A stretch of DNA of 64,000 bases from Vigna angularis (GCF_016808095.1 NC_068975.1:5819501-5883500), one strand, 5' to 3'. Positions 13,172 through 24,022 are shown, counted from the stretch's first letter. Notes: generated by a model not told the origin, from the sequence alone. Program-made: numbers and translations.

Positions 13172-13450
13172 TAACATGATGTTTGAATTTATTTGTTATT
13201 GGGAAACACCTAGAAGCCTTGATCTGGAGAATTTCACCCAAAAGAAATATTGCCTAGGGATAGGGATATGATGTTTGGTTGTCTTAAGCTTCTATTCGTA
13301 ATGCAGAATTGATTAGTAGGGATGCAAGGGATTGTGGTTTAATAATTAAGGATAGTCGTTTTACGCCGAGGGATCGGGTTCTAAGTAATTTAGAAAGTGT
13401 CGTTAACAAATTAAAGAATAGAAGATAAATTCTTATATACATGAAAGTAA
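13171..13450 (+). mobile_element. Truncated 5' LTR of the Athila-like element
   Basis: This 280-bp stretch matches 19923-20200 of the 3' LTR, for example the shared AGGGATGCAAGGGATTGTGG. It starts abruptly inside the LTR at the fusion with the Tekay-like integrase. It diverges at about 13450, so both the LTR start and its last part, including any primer-binding site, are missing. Confidence 0.8.
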
Positions 13451-13517
13451 ATTTTGTTTGTTTATTTTTAATTTTAATTTTTAGGCTAATTGGGTGCTCT
13501 AGTGTTTTATTTAGTGA

Positions 13518-15100
13518 ATGCAGGAAAAGATTCGCACTAGGAGCACAAAAATATCTGAACCTCTCTTTTCAGGTCTGGAAAATAGTAGAAGAAAAAGGAA
13601 GAAAAGGATTTCCAGAGAACTTTTCCCCTCTCCTGAGACTCTTCAACAACCTTTCACATTATCTGACCAGGAGACAAAAGATATGGGTGACAATCAGAAT
13701 GGTAGACTATCCTAGCAGATTATGCAGCGGTCACTAGACCTCTTCATCTTAATAGCATTGCAAGGCCAAGGGTCAATGCCGCAAGCATGGAGATGAAGCC
13801 TACTCTCATTCAATTGGTGAAGAGCAACCAATTACATGGATTGGCTCATGAAAATTCATAAGACCATCTGACCATGTTCAATGAAATATGCAATATAGTG
13901 AAGATTAATGGTGTGCCAGATGAGGCTATTAGACTTAAATTGTTCCTTTTCTCTTTAGGAGGCAATGCTAAGATATGGCTTAATTCATTCCTATAGAATA
14001 ACTTCACTGAGTGGGAAGATGTGGTGGCAAAATTTCTGAATAAAGGCAAACAAGAAACTTCTTCTTTTAGACAGGGCATGGACGAAACTCTAGGTCAAGC
14101 GTGGGATAGATTCAAAGGTTTATTGTGGAAGACGCCCACACATGGATTTGATGAACCCACGATGGTCATCCTTTTCCTTGCAGGATTGAGTTCATAGAAT
14201 AAATTGATGTTGGATGCCTCAGTTAGAGGTAATATCAAGTGTAAAACTTCAGAGGAAGCTTATGAGTTGATTAAAAATATGGCCGCCAATGATAATGAGA
14301 TGCATAATGAAAGGGCTAAATATCAACCGAAAGGAGTTCTACAATTACAATGTCAAGATGTTCTGTTAGCTCAGAACCAAATAATGACTCAACAATTGGA
14401 GACTCTGATGAAGAAAATCTATCAACTGCCTCAAGAATTGCAGAATGTTTCTCAAGCTCAACATCAACTTTGTGAGCTATGAAGTGGAGATCATATCAAT
14501 GGACAATGTGCCATGCAAGCTATTACCCAAGAAGAAGTCAATTTTATGGGTAATCAAGGCCACCCAGGTAATTAGTACCAAGGGTGGAAACCTTACCCAA
14601 TTATGGGTCAAGGGCAAGCTGGGCAATTCAATAAACCACCACAGCAACAATGGCAACAACAACCCTCCTTATCGAATAGGACTGCAAAGTTAGAGGAGAC
14701 ACTCCAACAATTTATGCAATTGTCAATCTCCAACCATAGAAGCATTGAAGCTGCTATAAGGAATTTGGAGATACAGGTTGGCCAATTGGCTAAGAAGTTG
14801 GATGATAAGTCCGAGAAGAATTTTGGGGTTAATATTGAAGTTAACCCTAAGGAGGAATCTAACGCCATCATAAGTATAAGTGGTGAGACGTTAGCAGAGA
14901 CAAAAGTTGAGAGAAAAGAGAAGGAAGTTGGTGAGAAAGAAAAGATGAGTAAAGAGAAAGAGGAATTGAGCGAAAAAGAGGAGAAAAATGAAGAGAGAAA
15001 AGAAGAGGCTAAGAAAAAGAAAGGAGACAAGAATGATGAGGGGGAGGAAACGGAAAAAGAAGAAGGAGAGGACGAGAGAAAAAAAAAGGAAAATTAATTG
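13518..15100 (+). pseudogene. gag: Athila-like gag (broken)
   Basis: The gag begins near 13518 (MQEKIRTRSTKISEP) and continues through several frames. The retrotransposon-gag core lies at 13790-14300, with HLTMFNEICNIVKINGVPDEA, WLNSF, WEDVVAKFLNKG and QAWDRFKGLL. It is followed by EEAYELIKNMAAND. A zinc-knuckle-like block at about 14470-14515 reads CEL, then a TGA stop, then SGDHINGQC, so one cysteine position is lost. The 164-aa open frame at 14603-15097 is a glutamine-rich then very lysine/glutamate-rich, coiled-coil-like linker, normal between gag and protease in this group. Stops and frameshifts make it inactive. Confidence 0.8.
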
Positions 15101-15109
15101 AGAAGGCCC

Positions 15110-15900
15110 TTCCTTACCTAAAAATCTATTCAAAGAAGGATAAAGAGAAGCAATTTAGGCGTTTCATGGATATCTTCAAGCAATTGGAGATTATTATGCC
15201 TTTGACCGAAGCACTGCAACAAATTCCTGCATATGCAAAATACATGAAACAATTTCTCAGTAAAAAGAAGAAGTATTTAGATGAGGAAACAATTGAAGTG
15301 CAAGGTAATTGTAGTGCCATATTGCAGAAGACGCTTCCTCCCAAATTCAAATATCCATGGAGTTTCACCATCCCTTGCACTATTAGAAATCATGATATAG
15401 GGAAGGCTCTAGTTGACTGAGGGGCTAGCATCAATCTGATGCCCCTATCTATGCTCAAAAAGATTGGTGGTCTGGAGGTCAAACTGACAAGAATGATCTT
15501 GCAAATGGCAGACAGATCTATCAAGCATCCTTATGGTGTAGTGGAAGATGTTATGATCCAGATTGACAAACTCAAATTCCCAGTTGATTTTGTAGTGATG
15601 GAAGTAGGGGAAGATGTAGATATCCCTCTCATTCTTGGAAGACCATTCAGGAAGACAACCAAGGTTGTAATTCATGTAGATGATGGAGTTCTAACATTGA
15701 AAGACCAAGATGAAGAGGTGACTTTTAACGTCTTCGACGATGTGCAGCCAATCCGAGTAAAGCAGACTAGCCTCAAAATACCAGATGAAGTTTTCTTAAT
15801 AACTAGTATACCCGATCAAGCTGCCAAATTGGTCAAGAGGAACCATAATTGTTTTTCTCCTAGAGTGAATGAAGATGATGGAGATAAGGAAGAAAAACTA
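15110..15900 (+). pseudogene. Athila-like retroviral-type aspartic protease (broken)
   Basis: This is a gag-asp_protease type domain. It has a helical lead-in (MPLTEALQQIPAYAKYMKQFL), then KTLPPKFKYPWSFTIPC, the active-site region ALVD-stop-GASINLMP near 15410-15440, and the flap and C-terminal half (DRSIKHPYGVVEDV, PLILGRPF, DEEVTFNVFD). The residue after the catalytic aspartate is a TGA stop at 15418-15420, which separates the 84-aa and 226-aa open frames. The family cleaves the gag-pol polyprotein. This copy cannot make an intact enzyme unless the stop is read through. Confidence 0.85.
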
Positions 15901-15909
15901 GTTCACCAA

Positions 15910-16119
15910 GATTATATGCTGGAAAATAATGAATCTTACCTTGGCAAACCAGTGAAATTCAAGAACAGGTTATGGGTTATCAAGGCTATCAAAGCAAATG
16001 GAGATCTAGAGATTGAGGCTCCTTATTCTAGGAGAGTCAAGTTGGTGGCTAGGAAGATGTTGAGATTATGTTGGTGTCATGAAAGGAAGAAGAACGCCAA
16101 CATAAAAAATTCAAATTGA
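15910..16119 (+). pseudogene. Integrase C-terminal tail joined to protease
   Basis: The end of the 226-aa open frame (GKPVKFKNRLWVIKAIKANG, then EIEAPYSRRVKLV) looks like the last part of an Athila integrase. RT, RNaseH and the catalytic core of integrase are absent between 15900 and 15950. The element is therefore an internally deleted, non-autonomous derivative. It is followed at 16128-16178 by GTCAAGCTAATAATGACG and AAACAAGCGCTTACTAGGAG, close to a conserved post-pol sequence of Athila-type elements. Confidence 0.65.
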
Positions 16120-17725
16120 GCATAGTGGTGTCAAGCTAATAATGACGTTAAACAAGCGCTTACTAGGAGGCAACTCAGTTTTCCCTTCTTTTTTATTTGA
16201 TTTTGTTTTGAGTGTTTATGTTTTTAGGTTGTATGCTGCTTCTCCCGGACTTCAGTCCATTTCACTTGATGAGTTCATCACTCGCATGTCTTCGCCTAGG
16301 GACCAGGCCCAAGCTCGTGGAGGAAGTGGCACGTCTGGAGCCGAAGCCATGGTAGAGGATGATTTGGAGGAAGATTCAGATGCCTTTGAGGGGAGTGATA
16401 ATAGCATCTCCTGAGGGGAGTGATGACGACATCTCCTATTTTTTTATTTTTATGCATATTTGAACTTTGTTTATTTTGTTTTGAATTTTTGTTTGAGTTA
16501 TGTACTTGGTGAAATGGATAGTGTGCTTCAATGGTTTGATATGAAGTGATAAACTTTTGGATTGTGATGAGAAGTAATATTGGCTTGTGTTTTCTTGATT
16601 GTTGTGAAAGTGATGTTGAGATATTGATTGGTTTAGATTTTAAGCACAAATGGTGGTTGCTCATAATTGTTTAAGATAGATGCATGGTTTAAATTGTGAT
16701 TAATGTGCATAACATGATGTTTATCAAATTGTGGAACTTGAGTTAACCTGTGAGATGTTGTGCTCCAAAGTTATTGTTGTTGACTGCTATTGCTTTGGAA
16801 TCACAGTTGATTTTTCCTGAGTTTTTCTGTTGAACACTATTTGCTTGCTTGTTACAAATAATCAAGGTCGTCTGTTCTTATCCCTTGTAAGCCAGTGCCA
16901 AAATTTCAACCCCCCAAAATTTTTAATTTTTTTTATCCTTTGAACCTTGAGCCTAATGTAAAAAAACTCTTGAAATCCTTGCCTTGAGTTGAGTAGAATA
17001 TGCATGTATGGTACAGGAGAATGGTTTAAGTTTGAGGTTGTTGGAAAAAGTGAAAAGAAAAAGAGCATTAAGCAAAGAAAGCAAGAAAAGCAAGAGAAGA
17101 AAGAAAGAAGAATAGAAAGGATGTGCTCAATGAATAAAAGTTGGGATTAAGTTAAGAAGTGGTTTCCCAAGTGAAAAGTAAAAAGAGAGATTAATGTTAA
17201 ATTATGAAGTAAATTGTTCACTCTCTTAACTCAAGGAACTTTGTTGTCCAGAAAAACCAGTTTTCTTCATAACCTAGCCACAATACAAGCCTCAAAAAGT
17301 CTTTGTGATGATAATTTGCTTGTGAATGTGTTTGATGTTGTTAAATGAAAGGCAAAGTTGAATTTTATGACATTGTGAATGCAGAGTGAAAGAGACACCT
17401 CACTATGCACCTTTGAGCTTGAGTGAAACACTTTATTTGGTGAGGAATGGTTTCATGCACTATAGGATAACACTTTGCTTTGGTGTTGATCACTCATAAG
17501 ACTTTTGCATCTGTTGTGTATTCTCTTTTATGTGAGCACCATAGTTGAAGCTTGATTGGCTAAGACTTCATTATATCCTGATCTTTCTAGGATGGCCAGA
17601 CGTGAGTGATTTACTTGTCTTAGAAGAGAATGTTTTTTGTGTGCTAGACCATTGTAGTATGACTATTTTGCTTAAGCCAAATTATATTTTGCTTGAGGAC
17701 AAGCAAAGTTTCAAGTTTGGGGTTG
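16120..17725 (+). other. Athila-like post-pol region and polypurine-tract zone
   Basis: Athila elements often carry an env-like frame or long untranslated region here. Only a 90-aa frame at 16142-16414 with an acidic end is seen, and it has no membrane segment I trust as env. The final part (GCTTGAGGACAAGCAAAG, then AGTTTGGGGTTG, up to 17725) is the usual sequence just before the 3' LTR and supplies the plus-strand primer. Confidence 0.6.
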
Positions 17726-17974
17726 TGATAACAGTTGAATATATCATTATCTGTGATGCAATTTTGATATTAAATCAACTTTTTTTTACTTAGAAGCTTG
17801 CTTCAACTCTTGTTTTTAGTTTAATTTTTTGAATAATTATACTTTATGATTTTATCACTAAATTCTCTTACTTTTGTAGGTTATGGGTATGTTTTGGAAG
17901 AGAAGAAAAAGTATCAAGGAGTCGGAACTCAAGAGGGACGATAAAAGCATCAGAGAAGAAGGCTAAAGAAGGCG

Positions 17975-18262
17975 TAAGGCGCCTGGTTGCCCTTTTCTAG
18001 GGCCCTCAACGCCAGTGCAGGGCGCCTGGTTTCCCTTTCTAGGGCCCTCAGAGCCACTCTGCACCGCAACAAGCCTGGGTGCCCTTCCAGGGGCACTGAG
18101 CACCAGTTACAGCATAGTCTTGCCTGCTTGCCCTCCTGGGAGCGCTGAGCGCCAGTTTAAGTGCATTGTTGAGCGCCTGCTTGCCCTCTGAGGGGCGCTG
18201 AGTGCCAATTCTCTTGCAGTGTCGCCTGCTTTCCCTTAGTTGGGGCACTGAGCGCCAACAAC
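17975..18262 (+). repeat. GC-rich tandem repeat in the LTR, about 6 x 50 bp
   Basis: Units of the form GCGCCTGSTTGCCCT, then AGGGGCGCTGAGCGCC, recur about every 50 bp. They stand out from the AT-rich surroundings. Several units can fold into short hairpins, such as GTGCCC with GGGCAC or GCGCC with GGCGC. The inverted solo LTR has about three units at 19480-19650, so copy number varies between members of the family. Confidence 0.8.
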
Positions 18263-18589
18263 TTGGGCTTATGGGCCAATTTTTGATCTATTTAAGGACT
18301 TGCACGCCCTAGGGTTCACATCTTTCGAAGGTTGAAGCACAGAAACACATTTTTCGACCCTTTGGAGGAAAATTTGGATGCATGAGCTCTTTTCTGCGTT
18401 TTCTAGGGTTTTAATCTCACTTTCATTCCATGGTACACCAAGGTCCTTCATGACTATGGAGAACTAAACTCATTTGTTGTTGGGGAAGATGTAACCTCTA
18501 AACTTTAATGTATTTGAATATGATTTGAATTATTTTATGCTTCTTTGATCAACTGTCAGTGATTTCCTCCTTTGCTCAATGCTTGTTAT

Positions 18590-19904
18590 TGTTAATACCT
18601 TGGCAAGTGTACCAAATCGTATCAAGTAATAATAAATGGTAAGACCAAGTATCGTTTCCCAAGAGACTTACGGCACTAAACAGTCATGTGATTACTCAAC
18701 TAATTAAGACTTTTGAAAAAAAATTTAGGATTTTGAATGCAAAAACAAGAAAATAAATATGAATGCACTTTTGATCAATTGTAGAAAAAAACACAAAGGT
18801 GAATCAATGATAATGAAATTATGAGATGGGTATGTTGTTGGGGTTTAGATTTCACCTAGTTTACTCTTATGTATAGAATAATTCATCTTCTTCATGCAAT
18901 TGTTAACATCACTTTCTAAATTACTTAAAACCCAATCCCTAAGGGAAGAAAGCCTATGCTTAATTACTAGACCACAATCCCTTGCATTCCTAATAATTAA
19001 TTATGTATTACAATTAGAAGCTTAAGATGACCAAAACTCATACCCTCATCCTTGAGCAATACTGCTTTTGGGAGAAATTCTCGAGATCGTGGTTTCTAGG
19101 TATTTCCAATAAAAAAAAAGACCATAAAATCATGCCATGAGTGATCAAAACATAACAAGCATAGAGAAAAGGAGAAAATCCCTAACAATTGATGAAAGAA
19201 GCATATATAATTAAAACCAATTCAAATACATGAGAGTTCACAAGGTTACATCATCCCCCAACAACAAATTGAATTTAGTTCCCCCTTGTCATGGAGGAAC
19301 TAGATGAACAATGGAATGATAATGAAAGATAAACCCTAAAAATTGCAGAGGAGAGCTTCCGCATCCACTTCTGCCTCCAGAGAGTTGGAGAAAATCTGAG
19401 TTTGTGTCAATTCTGTAAAAGATACTCCCTCTAGGTCGAGCAAATCCATAAATAGGGCTGAATTGGATCATGCGCCAACATTGACATTGCTCAGCGCCCC
19501 TACTTAGGGCGCCCAGGCGAGCTTGCGAGAGGATGGCGTGAAACGTTACTTGAAGACTGGCGCTCAGCGTCCTTGATAGGGCGCTCAGGCGTGACTGCGA
19601 GACTCCTACGTTGAGGGCCCTAGAGGAGGGCACCCAAGCATCCTGCGACCTTTAGCAACCTTCTCTTCTAGTGCTCTTTTTGTCCTTTCTAAGTTCCAAC
19701 TTCATGACATTTAACACCTCTTCAATTCATCCCAATTTCCTACAAAATCAAAGGAATTTAGTGATAAAATCTTCAAGTATAACCTCAACTCTCTTATTCA
19801 ACAAAATAAGCTAAAAACAAGAGAACAAGCAAGCTTCTAAGTCAAAAAGGGTTCATTTATTATCCAAATTTAATCCCAAATAACGGTGAAATCAACCGTT
19901 ATTA
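18590..19904 (-). mobile_element. Inverted solo LTR of the Athila-like family (1315 bp)
   Basis: Read on the minus strand it starts TAATAACGGTTG and ends GGTATTAACA, and it aligns along its length with the forward LTR that it interrupts. It has no internal region and is flanked by the 5-bp TSD GTTAT. This is the expected product of an insertion followed by LTR-LTR recombination. Confidence 0.85.
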
Positions 19905-20441
19905 GTTATGTTTTGATCACTCATAACATGATGTTTGGATTTCTTTGTTTTTGGGAAATACATAGAAACCTTGATCTGGAGAATTTCACCCAAAAGAAAT
20001 ATGGCCTAGGGATAGGGATAAAATGTTTGGTTGTCTTAAGCTTCTGTTCGTAATGCAGAATTGCTTAGTAGGGATGCAAGGGATTGTGGTCTAATAATTA
20101 AGGATAGGCTTTTTACGTCGAGGGATCGGGTTCTAAGTAATTTAGAAAGTGACGTTAACAAATTAATGCAGAAGATGACTTCTTATATACATGAAAGTAA
20201 GGAAGGTGAATCTAAACCCCAACAACATCATCATCTCATATTACCAACACCATTCATTCTTGTGTCAAGTCTCAATTGATCAATTTGCATTCATATTTAC
20301 TTTTGTTGCATTTGCATTTAAACACCAACAAAATAGCTTTTTAGTCTTAATTAGTTAAGTAATTACACGATTGTTTAGTGTCGTGAGTCTTCTAGGATCC
20401 AATATTTGATACGATTTGGTACACTTTCCAATGAGTTAACA

Positions 20442-21118
20442 GTTATTCAATAAGAGTTTGACCGGTTGTAGAAGAACGACGTCTAGAAGCTTGTGAAGCT
20501 ACCTTAAGACAAACATGTTATTTGAGCTAAATGGGTTTTTCACAACAAGTTAGACGAATATGGAAAGGTAATACAAAACAAGGCAAGACTTGTAGCAAAA
20601 GGTTATTCTCAATAGGAAGGTATTTATTACATTGAAACTTATGCCTCTATTGCAAGATTAGAGGCAATTAGAATATTAATATCTTTTGTAGCGTTCAGTA
20701 AAATAAAACTTTATCAAATAGATGTAAAAAGTTCCTTTTTAAATGTTGAAATCAAAGAAGAGATATATGTGAAATAACCACAAGGTTTTGAGTGTTCTAC
20801 CAAACCTAATCATGTTTTTAAACGAAATAAAGCATTGTGTGGTTTAAAACAAGCTCATAGAGGTTAGTATGAATGCTTAAGCTTGTTTCTTATGATAAAT
20901 TGTTTTAATAGGGTAAAGGTAGACACTACATTGTTCTACAAATATGTAAAATATGATTTCATAGTAGTTCAAATTTGTGTAGATGATATAATCTTTGGTG
21001 CTACTAATGAAAATCTTTGCCAAGACTTTTCCAAGATGATGCAGGATGAGTTTGAAATGAGCATGATGGGTGAACCTGAAGTTCTTCCTTGGGCTGCAAA
21101 TAAAGCAAGCAGCAGATA

Positions 21119-21152
<34 letters not shown>

Positions 21153-21296
21153 TAGAGAAACATATAGATTGTAGGGTTATTGTGATGCAAATTATGCTGG
21201 AAATAGGATTGGGAGAAAGAGTACAAGTGGAAGTTGCCACTTTATAGGAAGAAATCTTATCTCTTGGATAAGCAAGAAGTAAGGAACAATCATTAT
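20442..21296 (+). pseudogene. pol: Sirevirus-like copia RT fragment
   Basis: Translated pieces give KARLVAKGYSQ, ARLEAIRILISF, LYQIDVKSSFLN and CGLKQAHRG. The RT active-site block is ICVDDIIFGATNENL at about 20975-21020, followed by MMQDEFEMSMMGE. The first aspartate (QIDVK) and the VDD pair are visible. Stops such as SQ-stop-EG and YVK-stop-PQG inactivate it. After GEPEVLPWAANK the frame collapses into a (TA)n(CA)n tract at 21119-21153. RNaseH begins after this (DANYAGNRIGRKSTSG) and is interrupted by a solo LTR at 21297. It lacks its LTRs, gag and integrase. Confidence 0.85.
21119..21153. repeat. (TA)n(CA)n microsatellite inside RT
   Basis: About 10 TA units are followed by about 8 CA units. 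They replace part of the RT-RNaseH linker of the copia fragment. Confidence 0.9.
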
Positions 21297-21338
21297 TGTA
21301 AGATCCTTGAAAATATTTGTTAGATACTAGAAAAAAAA

Positions 21339-21530
21339 ATTAGTGAATAGTAAATTGTGAATAGTAAAAAGTGAATAGTAAAAAAAAATTTATTTTTGGA
21401 AAGGATAAGTGTTACACGTAGCTTTGAGATCAGAATTCACCAATTTGCAAATAAAAAATTATTTTTGTAATAGTAAAATGAATAAAAAAATGAATAGTAA
21501 AAATGAATAGTAAAAATGAATAGTAAATTT
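21339..21530 (+). promoter_or_regulatory. TGAATAGTAAA repeat cluster upstream of the LTR TATA box
   Basis: About seven copies of (T/G)TGAATAGTAAA or ATGAATAGTAAA occur in two groups just before the TATA box CTATAAATAGC at 21537-21547. Position and repetition suggest the U3 promoter of the LTR. Confidence 0.7.
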
Positions 21531-21922
21531 TTTTACTATAAATAGCCAAGGGGGGAGGCTGGAAATTTACACCAAAATTCTAGAGAAATTGTGAGAGAAG
21601 AGAGTTGGAGTAAATTCTAGTTGAAGAGGGGAAATTCTGGAAGTTTCCGGAGAACGGTTTGAGAAGAGGAAACTAAGTCTGGAATAGAGGTAAGGGGAGC
21701 TAACTTTGAGTATTTCCTTTTGTATTATCTTGAGTCTTGAATATGCTATATTTTGCTTTTGTCTGATCTTAAATCTTGAATATAGAGTATTTTGTTTCTG
21801 TATGATCTTGAATTTAAATGAGAGTATGCTTTTGTGTTGATATCCAAGTGTGATAGTTGTAAATTGTGATGTTGAATATGTTATGCCATTTGTATGTTAT
21901 TAGTTGTTTATTTTTATATTTT

Positions 21923-22365
21923 GGAAGGATTAGAAATTGTCTAACCGGCTCTGCCAGATTCAATTTCTTGTTTCCCCAAACATTTTATTGTTTTCCTTAT
22001 TTATTTTTATTGTAATTTGGAAGGATTGGAAATTGTCTAACCGGCTCTGCCAGATTCAATTTCTTGATTCCCCAAATTTTTTTATTTCTTTCCTTACTTA
22101 TTTTATTACATTTTTGGAAGGATTAGAAGTTGTCTAACCGGCTCTGCCAGATTCAACTTCTTGTTTCCCCAAACTATTTATTGCTTTACTTATTTATTTT
22201 ATTCCAATTTTTGGAAGGATTAGAAGTTGTTTAACCGGCTCTGCCAGATTCAACTTCTTATTTCCCCAGACATGTATTGTTCTTGTTATTTAATTATATT
22301 GTATTGTTGGATGAATTAAAAGTTGTCTAACCGGCTCTACCGGATTCAACTTCTTGTTTCCCCAT
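21923..22365 (+). repeat. Five-copy 96-97 bp tandem array with a conserved hairpin
   Basis: Units start at 21923, 22019, 22116, 22213 and 22309. Each holds GGAAGGATT, a hairpin with arms AGAAATTG and CAATTTCT (or AGAAGTTG and CAACTTCT), and a conserved interior TCTAACCGGCTCTGCCAGA. The inner GGC and GCC can also pair. The spacer between hairpins is AT-rich and variable, while the hairpin is conserved. Confidence 0.9.
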
Positions 22366-23339
22366 AAAATTTTATATTAAGATTATTTTTATGATTGTCA
22401 AATATTGTATTCTTCTATGACCATTTATAGTAATATTTTATTATTGTTAATTGTTTATAATTATCTTGTATGGATTCTATTATGGATGTTTATTGTGATG
22501 AATTTAATCTGTTCTGAATGAGTTTGTTGGCTGAAATTGATCTTGTTGGAAGATCTGAAGTAAGGGTTCTGAAATAGCTTATATATGGGTATTAAATAGA
22601 TGTACAAATATTGTTTGAGGTTGCTATGAGAGGAAGTGAACACATTAGAATTTGGCATTTCAAATTTAGAGCATAAGAGAACATGATAGATAATTTAAAT
22701 AAATCAATTGTTAATTATTGAGGGCCTTTCTTTGTTGGTAGGATAGAGGAACCTTAAAAACCTGAGTTGGCACATCCCTGATCATAGAGCAGCCCTGGCC
22801 TGGTCCAGTCAGTTGTGACTAGTCATATGTGCTTGCGTCGAAGGTGAGTTTGATGCGTTCAGACATCTGGGTCCTCTCCGGTGACCAACTGGAATAAAGA
22901 AAAATCCATACTAGGATGAAAATAAAATAAAATAAGTTGATTGTAGATGCATAATATTATCATGGTAAAAATTTCATATATATTTTATTACATTGAGCCC
23001 AGACTTTAATATGTATTTCCTAAGATATGTTGATATATTTTGGTTGATCCATGATCTTTGTTTGGTGAAAATACGTTGAGTTATACTCGTTATGGGCAAA
23101 ATGAGTTTATAATATGAAGCATGATATCTGGCAATATGTTTAATTTATTGATACCAAAACGGGTTATTATGAATTCATGATTAAAGAATGAACATGATTG
23201 AGTTAGATGGATAAGAGGGTATGAATTGTTGGTTTTATGAAATGTTGGAGTGGATATGAGAAATCATTACTTATGAAATGATGTTTACTACCGGGAGTAG
23301 TATGTTCGAGTTATACCATGAGAGTTTGGTATGAGCAAT

Positions 23340-23532
23340 GTAACACCTGAGGTTTATGAAAGCAGGCAGAAAGTGGTTTGACCATAAGGCTTTGACATAA
23401 ACATATGATTCGTAAGTTATATAGAAGCAGGCAGAGAGGGGTCTGACCATAAGGCTTCAAAAAGTAAGACATAGTATATAAGTGAGGCTTAAGGAAGCAG
23501 GCAGAGAGCGGTCTGACCATAAGGCTTCATGA
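23340..23532 (+). repeat. Three-copy tandem array with GAAGC/GCTTC arms
   Basis: Cores begin at about 23359, 23424 and 23494. Each contains GCAGGCAGA, then GGTCTGACC (GGTTTGACC in copy 1) and CATAAGGCTT. Short inverted arms bracket the core: AAAGC with GCTTT in copy 1, GAAGC with GCTTC in copies 2 and 3. Confidence 0.9.
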
Positions 23533-24022
23533 GTAAGCATGGTACACTTGTAAGATTTATGGAAAGGAGAAAGATGATTTTGATAACGAGGAATTAATGA
23601 CATCGGAATAATGATATTTTATCAATTGCAGAAACACATGATTATAATATTTTTATTACAAGTTTAATGATTTTATGATATGGTTGGCTTACCCTTATTT
23701 GTTTGTACTATGATCATATAACTCATGTTATATGTGATTAGATAATGTTGCAGATGCGGTTGAAAAAGCTTAGAGATGAGAGAGATGCGGGGAAAAACTT
23801 TTAGGGATTTTTTGTAAAAAGAATAAATTTGTATTGGGAAGATTATGTTGTTTAAAACTTATAAGTTGAAATTTCAATGGTGAAGACTATATTGTTTAAA
23901 GTTTGTAAGTTTGGTATTGTACTTTGGAGTAATTGAAATAAAGTTTGATTGTTTATATGAGATATCAAATTAATTTAGTCTCTAACTATCAGTAATACCC
24001 TTTAAAATATTAGGGTGTTACA

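Larger units (their letters stand above)
17726..20441 (+). mobile_element. Athila-like 3' LTR, split by an inverted solo LTR
   Basis: The LTR runs 17726-18589 and resumes at 19905-20441, about 1.4 kb in all. It begins TGATAACAGTTG after the polypurine zone and ends ATGAGTTAACA. The interruption is exact: GTTAT at 18585-18589 is repeated at 19905-19909 around the insert. The half after the insert matches the truncated 5' LTR at 13171-13450. Confidence 0.85.
21297..24022 (+). mobile_element. Gypsy-type solo LTR (2726 bp) inserted in copia RNaseH
   Basis: It begins TGTAAGATCCTTG and ends AGGGTGTTACA, with no internal region. Flanking pentamers ATTAT (21292-21296) and ACTAT (24023-24027) are a TSD with one mismatch. 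The copia RNaseH frame resumes immediately afterwards at TETEYISVASCC. It contains a TATA box at 21537-21547 with an upstream short-repeat array, then a 5-copy and a 3-copy tandem array. It resembles Tekay-type LTRs. Confidence 0.85.

Noticed and set aside
14608..15133. Minus-strand frames rich in phenylalanine, serine and leucine that look like membrane proteins
   Set aside because: They are antisense shadows of the lysine/glutamate-rich gag linker on the plus strand.
16142..16414. An env-like gene in the Athila-like element
   Set aside because: The frame is only 90 aa, and its hydrophobic part is short and uncertain. No signal or fusion-type features are present.
18048..18248. Minus-strand 66-aa frame in the GC-rich repeats
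   Set aside because: Low-complexity translation of tandem repeats in an LTR.
17975..18262. GC-rich repeats as a CpG island or gene promoter
   Set aside because: They lie inside an LTR, recur in the inverted LTR copy, and are tandem units with no adjacent gene.
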